Origin: Stieleria varia
GTDB lineage: Bacteria; Planctomycetota; Planctomycetia; Pirellulales; Pirellulaceae
DNA: 64,000 nucleotides
Direction of reading: 5' to 3'
Assembly: GCF_038443385.1 (NCBI RefSeq)
Contig: NZ_CP151726.1
Span: forward strand, 5,332,001-5,396,000
The notes beneath the pieces were generated by a model. The model saw nothing but the letters and a program-made list of their open reading frames with translations. It was not told the DNA's origin and ran no database searches. Each line of letters opens with the position of its first letter. The first letter of the stretch is position 1. This document shows positions 9,339 to 17,266 of this stretch, one piece after another. A program made the translations under genes and the position numbers.

Positions 9339-10038
9339 CTTCTTTGCGTTGTTGGAGTACGCACCAGCGACTGTAGCTTTTACCATTCCTAGTCACGCGG
9401 CGTTCAGGACCATCCGGGTACAACCCAGGTGAGACATCACTGATTCCAACACTAGCGTTGAATACAGTGTAACCAATCGAAGCAATGGCAGAGATCAGAT
9501 CGTGTCGTGCATAACCCGTGACACATAGAAAGAGCAATGAAGGGTCATCGTGGGCGGAGATTGTACCGTCGAAATCTCCAGACACGTACAAATTTGTTGA
9601 CGGGTTTCCGGTGCTGATCGATCCGCCAAAGTCACCATCAACCCAGATTTTGGATGAACCAGTCGTGACGATCTGCCCGTTCATCGACCCGCCGATGTAA
9701 ATATGGAGAAAGCCGTCGGCATGAATCTTTGCGTCCCTTGAAACATCACCGCAGATTAAGATTTCCTGGAATCCACCGGTTTCGAGTCCGGCATTCAGGT
9801 CGCCGTTGATATGCAAGACACCTCCGTCGGGCGCAGAAATCATTGCGTCACTATCACCGTCGACCTCGAGTGCATCCCGCTCACCTATGAGCATTGGTCG
9901 CGTTTGATTCTCCACGCGCGACCAGCGAGATTCGCTTGCGGACGGAAATCGCCAATGCGATATCGATTGATTGAACGGATGGTCGAGCAGGACATCAACA
10001 TGTGCGACACGACGTTGGATTTCCGGCGGGATCGACAT
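9328..10038 (-). CDS. Bactofilin-like beta-repeat cassette protein
   Basis: 236 residues. Residues about 55-170 are built of short repeats with a glycine-aspartate turn (VLHINGDLNAGLE, EILICGDVSRDAKI, IYIGGSMNGQIV, IWVDGDFGGSI, LYVSGDFDGTIS), the spacing of a right-handed beta-solenoid as in polymer-forming bactofilins. Charged tails flank the solenoid; no signal peptide is present, so it is cytoplasmic. Assembly into filaments is an inference from the repeat pattern. The C-terminus is encoded by the attC. Confidence 0.62.
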   Translation of the reverse strand: MSIPPEIQRRVAHVDVLLDHPFNQSISHWRFPSASESRWSRVENQTRPMLIGERDALEVDGDSDAMISAPDGGVLHINGDLNAGLETGGFQEILICGDVSRDAKIHADGFLHIYIGGSMNGQIVTTGSSKIWVDGDFGGSISTGNPSTNLYVSGDFDGTISAHDDPSLLFLCVTGYARHDLISAIASIGYTVFNASVGISDVSPGLYPDGPERRVTRNGKSYSRWCVLQQRKEAEP

Positions 10039-10053
10039 GAATGCTTTCTAGAG

Positions 10054-10143
10054 CAGAACGGTACGGATCACGCGGTCGCCGCGAGCGATCCTCAACTTCA
10101 AGAACCACGACCCGGCGACTCGTCGTGCATCCCATTGTTACGC
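10054..10143 (-). repeat. attC site
   Basis: Left core CAGAACG, right core TGTTACGCC, arms GGATCACGCGGTCGCC / CGGCGACTCGTCGTGCATCC. The TAA stop of the 10138-10581 gene is formed by the right core (TTA at 10138). Confidence 0.87.
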
Positions 10144-10581
10144 CACTGACTCGTGTGAGAGCATTGGCGGAGCAACATACCAAAAGTTTTCTCCACTGCA
10201 ATCAGACATTCCTAAGTACGCCCACAGCGTTGGATGGACGGACAATGCGATTCCCCACAATAACCTGGAATGTTCGGCAAGCGTCCTACGCTGGGGAGTC
10301 ATATCACGAGTGCATTCACAAATCCATCCGTCTCCATTGACTCGTTGTTTCACATTGGTAGACCAGCTGATCGGAACGCGATCGCGAAAACTGGATGCCA
10401 GATCGATTGTTGGGAACGTTAGCTGGTGGTGAACCGTCCGAGAACGCTTGAGGTCATCACCGACCGCCCGTGCGTTCGAAAGCAGCTGGCCGACCGTGTC
10501 ATCTGGGTAGGAACCAAATTCCCATTCAACGTCGCTCTCGCAGCAGACAGTTGCAAAGATTCGTCGAAGCCACCCTAACAA
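10138..10581 (-). CDS. Cassette protein of unknown function
   Basis: About 147 residues, no signal or membrane segment. Features include a Cys-rich start (ATVCCESDVEWEFG), SYPDDTVGQLLSNARAVGDDL and a Trp-rich end (LWGIALSVHPTLWAYL). The TTG at 10581 is preferred because AGGA stands seven bases upstream; an adjacent TTG at 10587 is possible. A longer reading back to 10680 would cross the neighbouring attC. Stop codon lies in the attC core. Family not recognised. Confidence 0.6.
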   Translation of the reverse strand: MLGWLRRIFATVCCESDVEWEFGSYPDDTVGQLLSNARAVGDDLKRSRTVHHQLTFPTIDLASSFRDRVPISWSTNVKQRVNGDGWICECTRDMTPQRRTLAEHSRLLWGIALSVHPTLWAYLGMSDCSGENFWYVAPPMLSHESVA

Positions 10582-10597
10582 TGTCAATTCCTCAATG

Positions 10598-10688
10598 GCG
10601 TAACAGCAGAATTCACGGGGAACGGGAGAGAGACGCAAGCAGACCGTTATACACGACTCCCGCTCGCCTGTGCATTTCATGGTTCCCC
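10598..10688 (-). repeat. attC site
   Basis: Left core GCGTAAC, right core GGTTCCCC; arms AATTCACGGGGAACGGGAG / CTCCCGCTCGCCTGTGCATTT. It ends the 10711-11112 cassette. Confidence 0.85.
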
Positions 10689-10710
10689 GCTGTATGGACC
10701 AAGGATCGAA

Positions 10711-11112
10711 TCACGGTCCCCGATAGGTTCCGCCAGCTATCGCCAGAGACATCATTCCCCAATATATCCACCAAAATAAAATTTGGGCAATGCGATGGCG
10801 TCTTTCGTTTCCGAACCAAATACGTTTAGCGATTTCCAGCAGTGGTGTAGCGATGCAGACAATAATCGAAAAGATGAAGTTCAGCGGGAGAACCCACGGC
10901 CCCAGTTCGGTAGCGAGGGCAATCATTGGTAAGAACACAAACGCAGTTGAGAGCACTGCAAGGGGTTCGCCCGTTGCTAGCGTCGCGATCACGATGGGCG
11001 GAATAAAATGGTAACGAAATCGAAGCCAACTTGGGATACGCGAATTCGTGTCGCCACCAGTCACCTCAGGCTCTGAGGCGGGACTCTGGTACGGATTAGA
11101 CGCGACGTTCAA
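10711..11112 (-). CDS. NPYQSP-type four-helix membrane cassette protein
   Basis: About 133 residues. The N-terminus carries ASNPYQSPASEPEV, the short NPYxSP motif that opens many small planctomycete membrane proteins. Four hydrophobic segments follow (FIPPIVIATLATG, LSTAFVFLPMIALA, VLPLNFIFSIIVCIA, QILFWWIYWGMMSLAIA). The TTG at 11112 keeps the gene inside the cassette. An inner-membrane location is likely; function unknown. A second cassette protein of this kind is at 16244-16690. Confidence 0.68.
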   Translation of the reverse strand: MNVASNPYQSPASEPEVTGGDTNSRIPSWLRFRYHFIPPIVIATLATGEPLAVLSTAFVFLPMIALATELGPWVLPLNFIFSIIVCIATPLLEIAKRIWFGNERRHRIAQILFWWIYWGMMSLAIAGGTYRGP

Positions 11113-11126
11113 TGCTGTGACTTCAG

Positions 11127-11222
11127 TGGCGGAAGAATAGTGATCAGCGGGGACGGGCGAACGACTTGCATGCAGACGAGCAAACGGACAGCCCGTCCTC
11201 CGTTGAATCACATGTTTATTTG
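11127..11222 (-). repeat. Degenerate attC site
   Basis: The left core is altered (GCGGAAGAATAG where GGGGAACG is expected), but the arms GTGATCAGCGGGGACGGG / CCCGTCCTCCGTTGAATCAC pair well. The right core is TGTTTATTTGCC and matches the opening GCAAATAAT of its cassette near 11930. Confidence 0.72.
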
Positions 11223-11917
11223 CCTTCTGTTTGCGGCGGAACGAATGTAGCCGTAGCGAGTTTTCGATCGCCAACAACTTTACGCTCAAAAGTTGATAAG
11301 ACCAAGTCGTTGTCAGGCAACGCATCATCCAATCGCTGTTGAAGTGACTTTTGGTCATCCATCGCATTGCCTATGACAGTAATCTTCATGAACGTAAACG
11401 TTGCGTCAAGTTCGAAAGGCGTTGTGTTTTGCATTCCGCCATGCGCTGCAACACGGAATTGGTCTTGGTGTCTGGCGATCACTCTCAACTCACCCAGTTC
11501 TACCGGGTCATGGCCAGAGTGATAGGTCCTAGCGTACTGATCGCCCGTGCGATGATTCTTCCAGTCGGACCAACTCTGATTGAACCCGTCCAAGTCTTGC
11601 CATCGAGCGACGTCAATATCTAGGCCGTCAAACGTTACGCGGGGCGAGCCAAGATCATCGGCTGGAATCGACGCACCTACGATTTCCAGCGACCACTGGA
11701 GTGACTTTCCCTTTCCGTTGTTGAATTCGTCGCACCAATCTGGATCGTTGAGCCATCCCGCAACAGTCGCGGAAGCGATTGGATACTCGTTCTCGGAAAA
11801 ATGGAACCCCGAAGGAGAATCGACGATCTGTTTTGGCGTCATGTTTCGACGAGGGTCGCACCCCGTAGAAAACGGAACGATGAAGCAAAACAGCACGAGT
11901 AAATATGTGCGATGCAT
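11216..11917 (-). CDS. Cassette lipoprotein of unknown function
   Basis: 233 residues. A lipoprotein signal (LLVLFCFIVPFSTGC) puts the acylated cysteine at about residue 20. The mature protein is acidic and Trp-rich (GWLNDPDWCDEFNNG, DGFNQSWSDWKNH) and ends FVPPQTEGK. No catalytic motif is recognised. The envelope location is inferred from the lipobox. Confidence 0.72.
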   Translation of the reverse strand: MHRTYLLVLFCFIVPFSTGCDPRRNMTPKQIVDSPSGFHFSENEYPIASATVAGWLNDPDWCDEFNNGKGKSLQWSLEIVGASIPADDLGSPRVTFDGLDIDVARWQDLDGFNQSWSDWKNHRTGDQYARTYHSGHDPVELGELRVIARHQDQFRVAAHGGMQNTTPFELDATFTFMKITVIGNAMDDQKSLQQRLDDALPDNDLVLSTFERKVVGDRKLATATFVPPQTEGK

Positions 11918-11929
11918 CTAATGCAAATA

Positions 11930-12016
11930 ATGCAGAGAACACCCAGCCGCTGCGGTGGTCTCTTGTGGTACTTAACGACAACACCCACGGCTTGGGTTCA
12001 TCGACATGGATCATCG
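11930..12016 (-). repeat. Degenerate attC site
   Basis: Left core GCAAATAATG (AATG instead of AACG), arms CACCCAGCCGC / CGGCTTGGGTTCATCG as in the site at 8752, right core mutated to ATGGATCATC. It borders a decayed cassette. Confidence 0.6.
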
Positions 12017-12345
12017 CGATACAATCAGCGACGGCTGGAATCAAAATCGCTCGTTGCCATTGTACCCGTTGGGCTCGACAGTGGGATAAGCGAAACCTGG
12101 AGTCTGCTCCTCTTCCACTCTGCACTCGATCACATGCCGCGACGGTCACAGAGATCACACAGTGGTGATGGTGGTCGTTGTGGTATCCAACGCGACTTCC
12201 TCGGCCCGAGCGCGCGCCTCGGATTGTCGCGCTACACGGAGCGACGGTCAGAACCAGAATCGCTCCAGGCAACGGGTACCCAGTGGACTTGACCGTGGGG
12301 AAATCGAGCACTCGGATCAGTTCCAACTTCCACACTGGACTTGAT
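12016..12345 (-). pseudogene. Decayed cassette with a diverged internal tandem repeat
   Basis: No clean reading frame fits this cassette. Two blocks, about 12022-12120 and 12233-12331, align at roughly 60-65% (AGCGACGG, AATCGCTC, GGTACCC and TTCCAC recur in the same order). On the minus strand both give similar peptides (YPTVEPNGYNGN and FPTVKSTGYPLP), hinting at a duplicated ancestral coding unit that has since decayed. Confidence 0.4.
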
Positions 12346-12440
12346 CACTAGCCGCGTTGATCGACCGACGTCAGCCAGAACGGCGGTTTGATTGTCCAAC
12401 TGAAAACGCCCCATGCCTTCCTCGGTTGCACGTCAGGGTT
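12346..12440 (-). repeat. Degenerate attC site
   Basis: The right half is normal (CCTCGGTTGCACGTCAGGGTTCG); the left arm survives as CGCGTTGATCGACCGACG, but the AACG core is lost (ACTAG). The right core GGTTCGTTGG matches the CCAACGAACG that opens its cassette at 13197. Confidence 0.6.
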
Positions 12441-13185
12441 CGTTGGTTTCTTCACTTGGATACGGCTGACCATCATAGGACCTGTACCCGTCGCCTGTCG
12501 ACGAAATATCCGTCGTGCGGTTACCATCCCGACGACGGGCAACGTCAGTGATCTCGATCGCAAGAAACTCGCGTTCGTAAAGTCCCAAGTGTCCGTACTT
12601 ACCCTCGGGGCTGAGATAGCCGATAACCTTTACGCGCGCAATCCGACCACGAATCGATTCAAGACGGCGTGCAATCTTATCGTCAACCTCTCGCTCGAAT
12701 TGCGGCATTGGAAGAGGTTCCCACCTAATGTGATTCGTTTTGCACTCGTCAAGCGTTGACAACCACCATGAGTCTCTGGGCGATTGATTCTTTGGCTCGT
12801 AAAACGCGGATATCTCAGAACCAGTCAGCCAATTGCCCGTACGTTTGGTAAGTTCGTATCCAAATCCGCTAAGAACCTCGTGTGTCGCTGCGGGATTACG
12901 TTTGCGGTAGTCGATTCCCGCGTTGAGTCCCGCGAATTCTGGGTACTTCTCAAGGTCCATGTGTTCTGGGCTAAACCCTGTATATGCCCACAAAAACATC
13001 GAAGCGAATGCGCGGCGTTGCGCTCCAAAGCCATCCGGATTATCAGGCAGATTCTTGATGTGCTCGTCGGCCAACCGCAACACGAAATCGGGGATTGGAC
13101 GATGTTTGTACCCCAGGTCCTGGGCGTGTATCGTCGTGCACGCAAACGCTGCCAATAGAGCGAAGATGAACTGACGTGTACGCAT
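12433..13185 (-). CDS. Exported cassette protein of unknown function
   Basis: About 250 residues beginning MRTRQFIFALLAAFACTTIHAQ, a signal peptide cleaved after HAQ. The mature part contains ADEHIKNLPDNPDGFG, FLWAYTGFSPEHMDL and a C-terminal RVKVIGYLSPEGKYGHLGLY with a beta pattern. I chose the ATG at 13185 because it places the signal at the N-terminus and stays clear of the attC at 13197. Periplasmic or secreted; family not recognised. Confidence 0.7.
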   Translation of the reverse strand: MRTRQFIFALLAAFACTTIHAQDLGYKHRPIPDFVLRLADEHIKNLPDNPDGFGAQRRAFASMFLWAYTGFSPEHMDLEKYPEFAGLNAGIDYRKRNPAATHEVLSGFGYELTKRTGNWLTGSEISAFYEPKNQSPRDSWWLSTLDECKTNHIRWEPLPMPQFEREVDDKIARRLESIRGRIARVKVIGYLSPEGKYGHLGLYEREFLAIEITDVARRRDGNRTTDISSTGDGYRSYDGQPYPSEETNEP

Positions 13186-13269
13186 CCAATTCAATCCAAC
13201 GAACGCCACCGTTCACCGAGCCCGCGCGATGAACGCATCCATTTCAAAAGCACCCGATCGCGGGCTTGG

Positions 13270-14217
13270 GTGAGTAGGCCGGGGTCTCTTTGGTATAGGT
13301 TACGGTTTGTTTTCCCTGTTTGCCACCCGTTTCCTCTGGTGGTTTCACAATATTGTAACCATGCCGCATTGCCCCCCGGCCCCTCGTAGATCCGGACGTG
13401 CCGTGTTGCAGCATCCGGCTCCCAGATTTCACCTAGCAATCCGCCTGATGATGGCGAGGCACGAACCAGTGCAATCGACCGACGCGCTGGAGTGCGCGTT
13501 GTGAAAGCAGGGGACGGGCTCTCGAAACTCCACGGACAAAAGGAACGCCGCGATCCAGCCTGGTTAGCACCGAGGGTCCGTCACTGAGTACGGTAGGTGC
13601 CAGGTCTGAATCGCGTGAAATCCCGACCGCCTTCCCTCGATCGATATTACTCGACTTCGTTCCACTTGATTGGCCTTCAAGCTTCAACAGTAGTATTTGG
13701 TCGTCCGACTCCCTGAGCGTCACTTGTCTTCGTCGCTCATTCCACTTCTCGGACATACTCACTCGCCCGCAATCGGAGATCGCGAATCGATCAAGAACCT
13801 CAGGGTCTCACCGGTTGCCTGACTGACGCTGTGTGTAGCGCGCGTGAGCCGACCAAGGCGAACAGCAAGCGTTCTTCGGGGCGCCGACTCCGGGTCTCTC
13901 CACGAAGCTCGCCAATGACGCGTCGTGAAGTGTTGCCTTGGGGCATGCACAAACCTTGGCCACTGCAATCACCTGATTGGCGCCAACAGATACCAAATTT
14001 CGCAGCTATTCCCCTTCACAGCCGCGCACACCGCCCACAGTCCATTCATCCTGACTACGTTTCTGCCTGTCTCGATCCTAAGAGTCCAGTGCTTCAACGA
14101 CTGACTTCGACCACCGGTCTTATACAGCCGCTGCAACACTCAATACTGGGCCTGTGGCTAGCAGTTACCCAGGCGGGATCTCCCCCCGCTCGTCAATCAG
14201 ACCTTGCCAGTCCGCAC
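13270..14217 (-). mobile_element. Group II intron copy with deleted RT gene, inserted in attC
   Basis: About 948 bp. The 5' end GTGCGGACTGGCAAGGTC (minus strand, at 14217) and the 3' end CCGGCCTACTCAC (at 13270) are the same as in the intron at 18519-20671. A 34-base domain V (GAGCCGGATG ... CACGTCCGGATCT) lies at about 13388-13421. The RT gene is cut down to its first codons. Because ribozyme ends and domain V remain, it could splice or move if the other copy supplies RT in trans. It lies on the same strand as the cassette genes. Confidence 0.85.
13433..13762 (-). pseudogene. Remnant of intron-encoded reverse transcriptase
   Basis: The first 68 or so residues (EKWNERRRQVTLRESDD ... DGPSVLTRLDR) match the intact RT at 18678-20195. 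The frame then enters about 115 bp of unrelated sequence (13433-13550) that replaces some 1.3 kb of RT coding sequence. No RT motifs remain, so it is non-functional. Confidence 0.82.
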
Positions 14218-14238
14218 GTGCATTTTCTAGTTCCCCGC

Positions 14239-14631
14239 CTACGTGTCGCCGCTTGGCTTCGGCGTGTCGGATTGCGTGTAGCGTTCTCCAGTCTGCGGAT
14301 CATACAGCGCGCATCCGAATCCTGCCATCACGTCTATCATCTGGTTTAGCGGTTCGGGGTTCTTTAGAAGCTTATAGCCGCAAGTCATCGAAACCTGAGT
14401 CGCCGTTACCGACCATGAAACCTCAAAGTAGCTCCCGTTTCCTTCCCAGGTCATTGATGTAAGTCCGTCTACAATGTCCGGAAATTCTGCAACAATCGCG
14501 GCTTTGATTTCGTCAATCGGGAGGAGTGCAATTCCGTCAATCAGCTTGTCTTCTGCAAGTTGCTGGCAGATTGCGTCGGGAGACAGAGCAGATGGTCTCG
14601 TTTGACGCCAGAACCAAAGATCGTACGACAT
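14239..14631 (-). CDS. Cassette protein, MSYDLxFW family
   Basis: 130 residues starting MSYDLWFWRQTRPSALSPD, a start shared by a set of small bacterial proteins of unknown function whose genes often sit in accessory DNA. It continues AICQQLAEDKLIDGIALLP, a Trp/beta core (MTWEGNGSYFEVSW) and GFGCALYDPQTGERY. No membrane segment. The ATG at 14631 is preferred; longer readings cross an attC and intron sequence. The family name is from memory of the N-terminal motif, so moderately sure. Confidence 0.68.
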   Translation of the reverse strand: MSYDLWFWRQTRPSALSPDAICQQLAEDKLIDGIALLPIDEIKAAIVAEFPDIVDGLTSMTWEGNGSYFEVSWSVTATQVSMTCGYKLLKNPEPLNQMIDVMAGFGCALYDPQTGERYTQSDTPKPSGDT

Positions 14632-15514
14632 GTTTCGCTGTATGCTCGATGCAAGTATAGAGTTTTCGTTGTAAGTCGGGGAACGGTACGGTTCAGCGGG
14701 GCCGCGTGAACGAATCTCGACTTCAAAAACGTCAACTCGCGGCCTCCGTTGCATTACGCCCAACATGGGCGTGATCTTGTGGGCTGAAAGTCCCCTGTAC
14801 TTAGTTCCGGTAACGTCCAGTAGGAGACAGTATACCAAATGTAGATCCGAAAGAAGTAAGTACGAGGCCTGTCTCGAAGATACCCGGCAACTGCGCACAA
14901 GGTGACAAACCGTGGGGAGGAAGCCTGTGAATGTGAGCGTCAAGCTGGATAGCCGCCGAGAACCGTCCGGGTCATAGGGTCAGTCCCGCCGATTCGGGCA
15001 TGGTTCAACGCAATTCGTTTCCAGACGCATTCACGCCAAGACCCATCAGGTCCGCGCGGAGCTTGCAGTAGCACGGAACAGAAACCCTATAGAGGCCGAC
15101 ACTGCAGGCCCATCGCTGTGCGATTCCCAAAAATCTGCTGACAGCGAAACCGAACCGGAAAAGTTGGTGGAGGTAGATGGGGAGCTTGGGTGGGGACTGA
15201 TCACGCGTTTCAAGACCATCGCGTCTTGAAACGTCCCTTATTTGGGGAGGACTTCATCCTGTGCCCGCTAGTAGAGCTTGCTCCAACGCGGGGTGGGCCG
15301 TGGTAACACGAACCCACGATCGAAGTCGGCAGCAGAGGGCATAGGAGTAATCCGCCGAGTCCAACGGCGACACAAAGGCCTGAACGTCACAAGACAAGGA
15401 ACGGACCACCGATGAACTCTGATGCTTCCTCGCTCTCCATCCGGGCTTGACCCGGTGGAAGCAAGACTGATGAGCTACAAAGAAGCAGTCGATTCGCTTG
15501 GCTCCCCTCCGGCC

Positions 15515-15667
15515 TCGTGCCGGTGGTAGCAAGGACGATCACTGGCCATCTCAAGTCGCGTTCGTCCCGTTGCCACTGGCACGAGGCCAGTGGGGAGATG
15601 GGGTTCGATTGGCCTGCGGTGTCGTAGCCAGTCAGTCGGATTCACCACCGGCACGAGGCCGGTTGGA
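15515..15667. repeat. Three copies of a short palindrome
   Basis: Copies at about 15510-15530, 15574-15594 and 15645-15666 share the core GGCACGAGGCC (or its complement) flanked by CC/GG arms, e.g. CCACTGGCACGAGGCCAGTGG. They lie in the rearranged middle of the decayed intron and look like small mobile hairpin (REP-like) elements. Confidence 0.6.
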
Positions 15668-15684
15668 GTCTGGTCAAATCGAAC

Positions 15685-16104
15685 GAATGGTAACAGCTAT
15701 GCAGACGACTTTGTGATTTTCACAAAGACCGAAGCGGCGGCGCAGCGTGTGTACGGGAGCACCGAACGCTTCTTGACCGAGCGTCTGAAATTGTCCGTCA
15801 ATCACGACAAAAGCAGCATCCGCAAGACGGATGGGCTTGAGTACGTGGGCTACGAGTTTCGTGGCTACGGCGGCCAAATTCGCGTGAGCAATAAGGTCGT
15901 CGGGTACGCGCCTGCTACTGGAAACAGTGGCGGAAATCGAAGACCCGTCTGAAGAATCTGATGTCGTTGGGCGTGTCCTATCGTGTCGCTCGTGGCTTTG
16001 CGATGAGCGGCAAGGGCCCGCGTTGTTTGGCAGACAGAGCGACTTTCCGCGACTTCTGGTGTCCAGCGAGCTTTATCCAACGAATACCTAGCCGCCGAGG
16101 GCTT
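15685..16104 (+). pseudogene. Group II intron reverse transcriptase/maturase fragment
   Basis: Begins at the catalytic loop (NSYADDFVIFTKTEAAA) with the intact YADD motif, then SVNHDKSSIRKTDGLEYVGYEF. A frameshift near 15890-15905 leads to the C-terminal maturase tail (ACYWKQWRKSKTRLKNLM, RGFAMSGKGPRCLAD, RRGLVHS) ending at a TGA at 16102-16104. Everything upstream of YADD, including RT blocks 0-4, is missing. Confidence 0.8.
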
Positions 16105-16243
16105 GTTCATTCTTGAAGAGTGCTGGCTATCGCTTGCATCCTTATGGCGAAACGCACTGTATTCATCGATCCTGGGCGGCCCCGCATGCTAGGTGTTGTG
16201 AGAGGAGTCCCGGGTAACCGGGCCCCTATCTCGATCGGCATGG

Positions 16244-16690
16244 TTACCCCACCTCGGCGTTGCGACGAGAGTCCAGCTTGACACGAATAGTAACGGCGAT
16301 TCCGGTTGAGATCAAAGCACATGCCGCCGCTAGTCCCGCAATCCAGTTGATGACAGGAGCAATGTTTGGGGATGAGGCAAGTGGTAGCACGATCGCGATC
16401 GTGCCAATTGCAGCCGGAATAGCCCACAAAGGAGCACGGTTTTGAATATGGCGACAGCTGAGGTAGGCACCACCGATACCGAACACCGATGCGAGTGAAA
16501 GAAAGAACCCAACAAGCCGAGCAAGATCGTCGGTAGATCCGCTGTAACGACGATGGGATACGAAGGCGATCAACGCACCTGCAGTAAGTGTCAGCCCGAG
16601 GTTAAGCATCACCGCGGCGAACATCGCCCATCGGATCGACGGCTTCGATACTACGGTGTGCGATGTTGGTTCGTAAGGGTTCGGATGCAG
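16244..16690 (-). CDS. NPYEP-type membrane cassette protein
   Basis: About 148 residues if started at a CTG (16690), which has AGGAG eight bases upstream and puts HPNPYEPTSHTVV at the N-terminus, the motif typical of planctomycete small membrane proteins. The first ATG in frame (16624) would lose it. Four hydrophobic segments follow (MLNLGLTLTAGALIAFV, LVGFFLSLASVFGIGGAYL, AIPAAIGTIAIVLPLA, VINWIAGLAAACALISTG). The stop TAA is in the attC core. Function unknown. Confidence 0.65.
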   Translation of the reverse strand: MHPNPYEPTSHTVVSKPSIRWAMFAAVMLNLGLTLTAGALIAFVSHRRYSGSTDDLARLVGFFLSLASVFGIGGAYLSCRHIQNRAPLWAIPAAIGTIAIVLPLASSPNIAPVINWIAGLAAACALISTGIAVTIRVKLDSRRNAEVG

Positions 16691-16707
16691 TGTCGATGCT
16701 CCTGCTT

Positions 16708-16798
16708 GGGGTAACGATTGGATTAACGCGGTTCGCGCATTCGATGATTTAGTAAGCTAGATCAGCCCGCGAACTCGCGTTCAATCCTTGGTTCGTCC
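16708..16798 (-). repeat. attC site
   Basis: Left core GGGTAACG, right core GGTTCGTCC, arms ATTGGATTAACGCG and GTTCGCG against CGCGAAC and CGCGTTCAATCC: one of the longest pairings in the array. It ends the toxin-antitoxin cassette. Confidence 0.86.
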
Positions 16799-16981
16799 GA
16801 TTGCAACAAAGCCCCCCTTCCCTTTTTCTCGAACGTGATGCAATGACACACCAGGCAAACCACGAACGATAGAAAAGAACAGCTCCGCAAACTCATCACC
16901 CAGGCCGATACTCTTTCCGTCGTACCAATCCCGCGCCGTTCGAATATCAAAATAGACCTCATCAACCAGACGTACGTTCAT
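16781..16981 (-). CDS. RelE/ParE-like toxin, C-terminally shortened
   Basis: 66 residues: MNVRLVDEVYFDIRTARDWY, then IGLGDEFAELFFSIVRGL, which matches the first two thirds of the RelE/ParE fold (helix pair, then first strands). Family members usually have about 90-100 residues ending in a basic beta-sheet edge; here the gene ends in KGGFVAIGRTKD at the attC, so the catalytic edge is missing. It overlaps the antitoxin by four bases (ATGA). The toxin may be inactive. Confidence 0.65.
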   Translation of the reverse strand: MNVRLVDEVYFDIRTARDWYDGKSIGLGDEFAELFFSIVRGLPGVSLHHVREKGKGGFVAIGRTKD

Positions 16982-17205
16982 TTAGCTCGATCGGCTTCTA
17001 GCCTGGCACGAAGCTCATCGATCGTCATGCCACTCCCCGGGTTTTCCCGATACTTTGCCATCCTGCGATCTAGTTCCGCCTGGAATTCCGGACCAGGGGC
17101 CGGACAAGCGTCTTCGGGTAGAGAATCCCAAATTGCTTGGGCAATGCGAAGTCGGTCGGATGTTGGCAGCAAAGCCGCGTCAGAAATCAGTTGGTCAGCG
17201 GTCAT
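16978..17205 (-). CDS. Addiction-module antitoxin, PF09720-type
   Basis: 75 residues: MTADQLISDAALLPTSDRLR, AQAIWDSLPEDACPAPG, ELDRRMAKYRENPGSGMTID and ELRARLEADRAK. This is the pattern of the short helical antitoxins partnered with ParE/RelE toxins. It precedes and overlaps the toxin gene. The ATG at 17205 is preferred over a longer reading from 17256. In large integrons such modules are thought to stabilise the array. Confidence 0.78.
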   Translation of the reverse strand: MTADQLISDAALLPTSDRLRIAQAIWDSLPEDACPAPGPEFQAELDRRMAKYRENPGSGMTIDELRARLEADRAK

Positions 17206-17266
17206 TGAGTGTTCCTGGCAGTTTACGTGACTCTTCAAGTATAGCACGTTCGCCAACGGGAGCCAT

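Larger units (their letters stand above)
13197..14237 (-). repeat. attC site split by a group II intron
   Basis: Left part 13197-13269 (CCAACGAACG, CGTTCACCGAGCCCGCGCG and the start of the right arm GCGGGCTTGG); right part 14218-14237 (GTGCATTTTCTAGTTCCCC). Joining the two restores a normal right arm ending GGGTGCAT. It is the attC of the 14239-14631 cassette, whose opening bases at 14677 (GGGGAAC) match the right core. Confidence 0.82.
14771..16235 (+). mobile_element. Decayed group II intron, opposite strand, inserted in attC
   Basis: Starts near GTGATCTTGTGGGCTGAAAG (14771) and ends near CCCCTATCTCGAT (16235), with a GTCCCGGGTAACCGGGCCCC hairpin just before the end that resembles a domain V/VI region. 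It encodes an RT fragment (15685-16104). The first half (to about 15220) looks like ribozyme sequence; 15220-15680 is rearranged. It differs in sequence from the two minus-strand introns and runs against the cassette genes. The boundaries are approximate. Confidence 0.6.
14677..16250 (-). repeat. attC site split by a second kind of group II intron
   Basis: Left part 14677-14756 (GGGGAACGGTACGGTTCAGC, arms GGGGCCGCG / CGCGGCCTCCGTTGCAT) and right part 16236-16250 (CGGCATGGTTACCCC). The stop of the 16244-16690 gene falls in this right core, and the cassette opens with the matching GGGGTAAC at 16707. Confidence 0.72.

Noticed and set aside
15220-15680. A complete RT gene in the third intron
   Set aside because: Nothing upstream of the YADD motif resembles RT blocks 0-4; the stretch is filled with short palindromes and other sequence.
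16762-16965. A Cys-rich 67-residue protein overlapping the toxin gene
   Set aside because: It is the neighbouring frame of the RelE/ParE-like gene, which keeps family motifs and the four-base overlap with its antitoxin.
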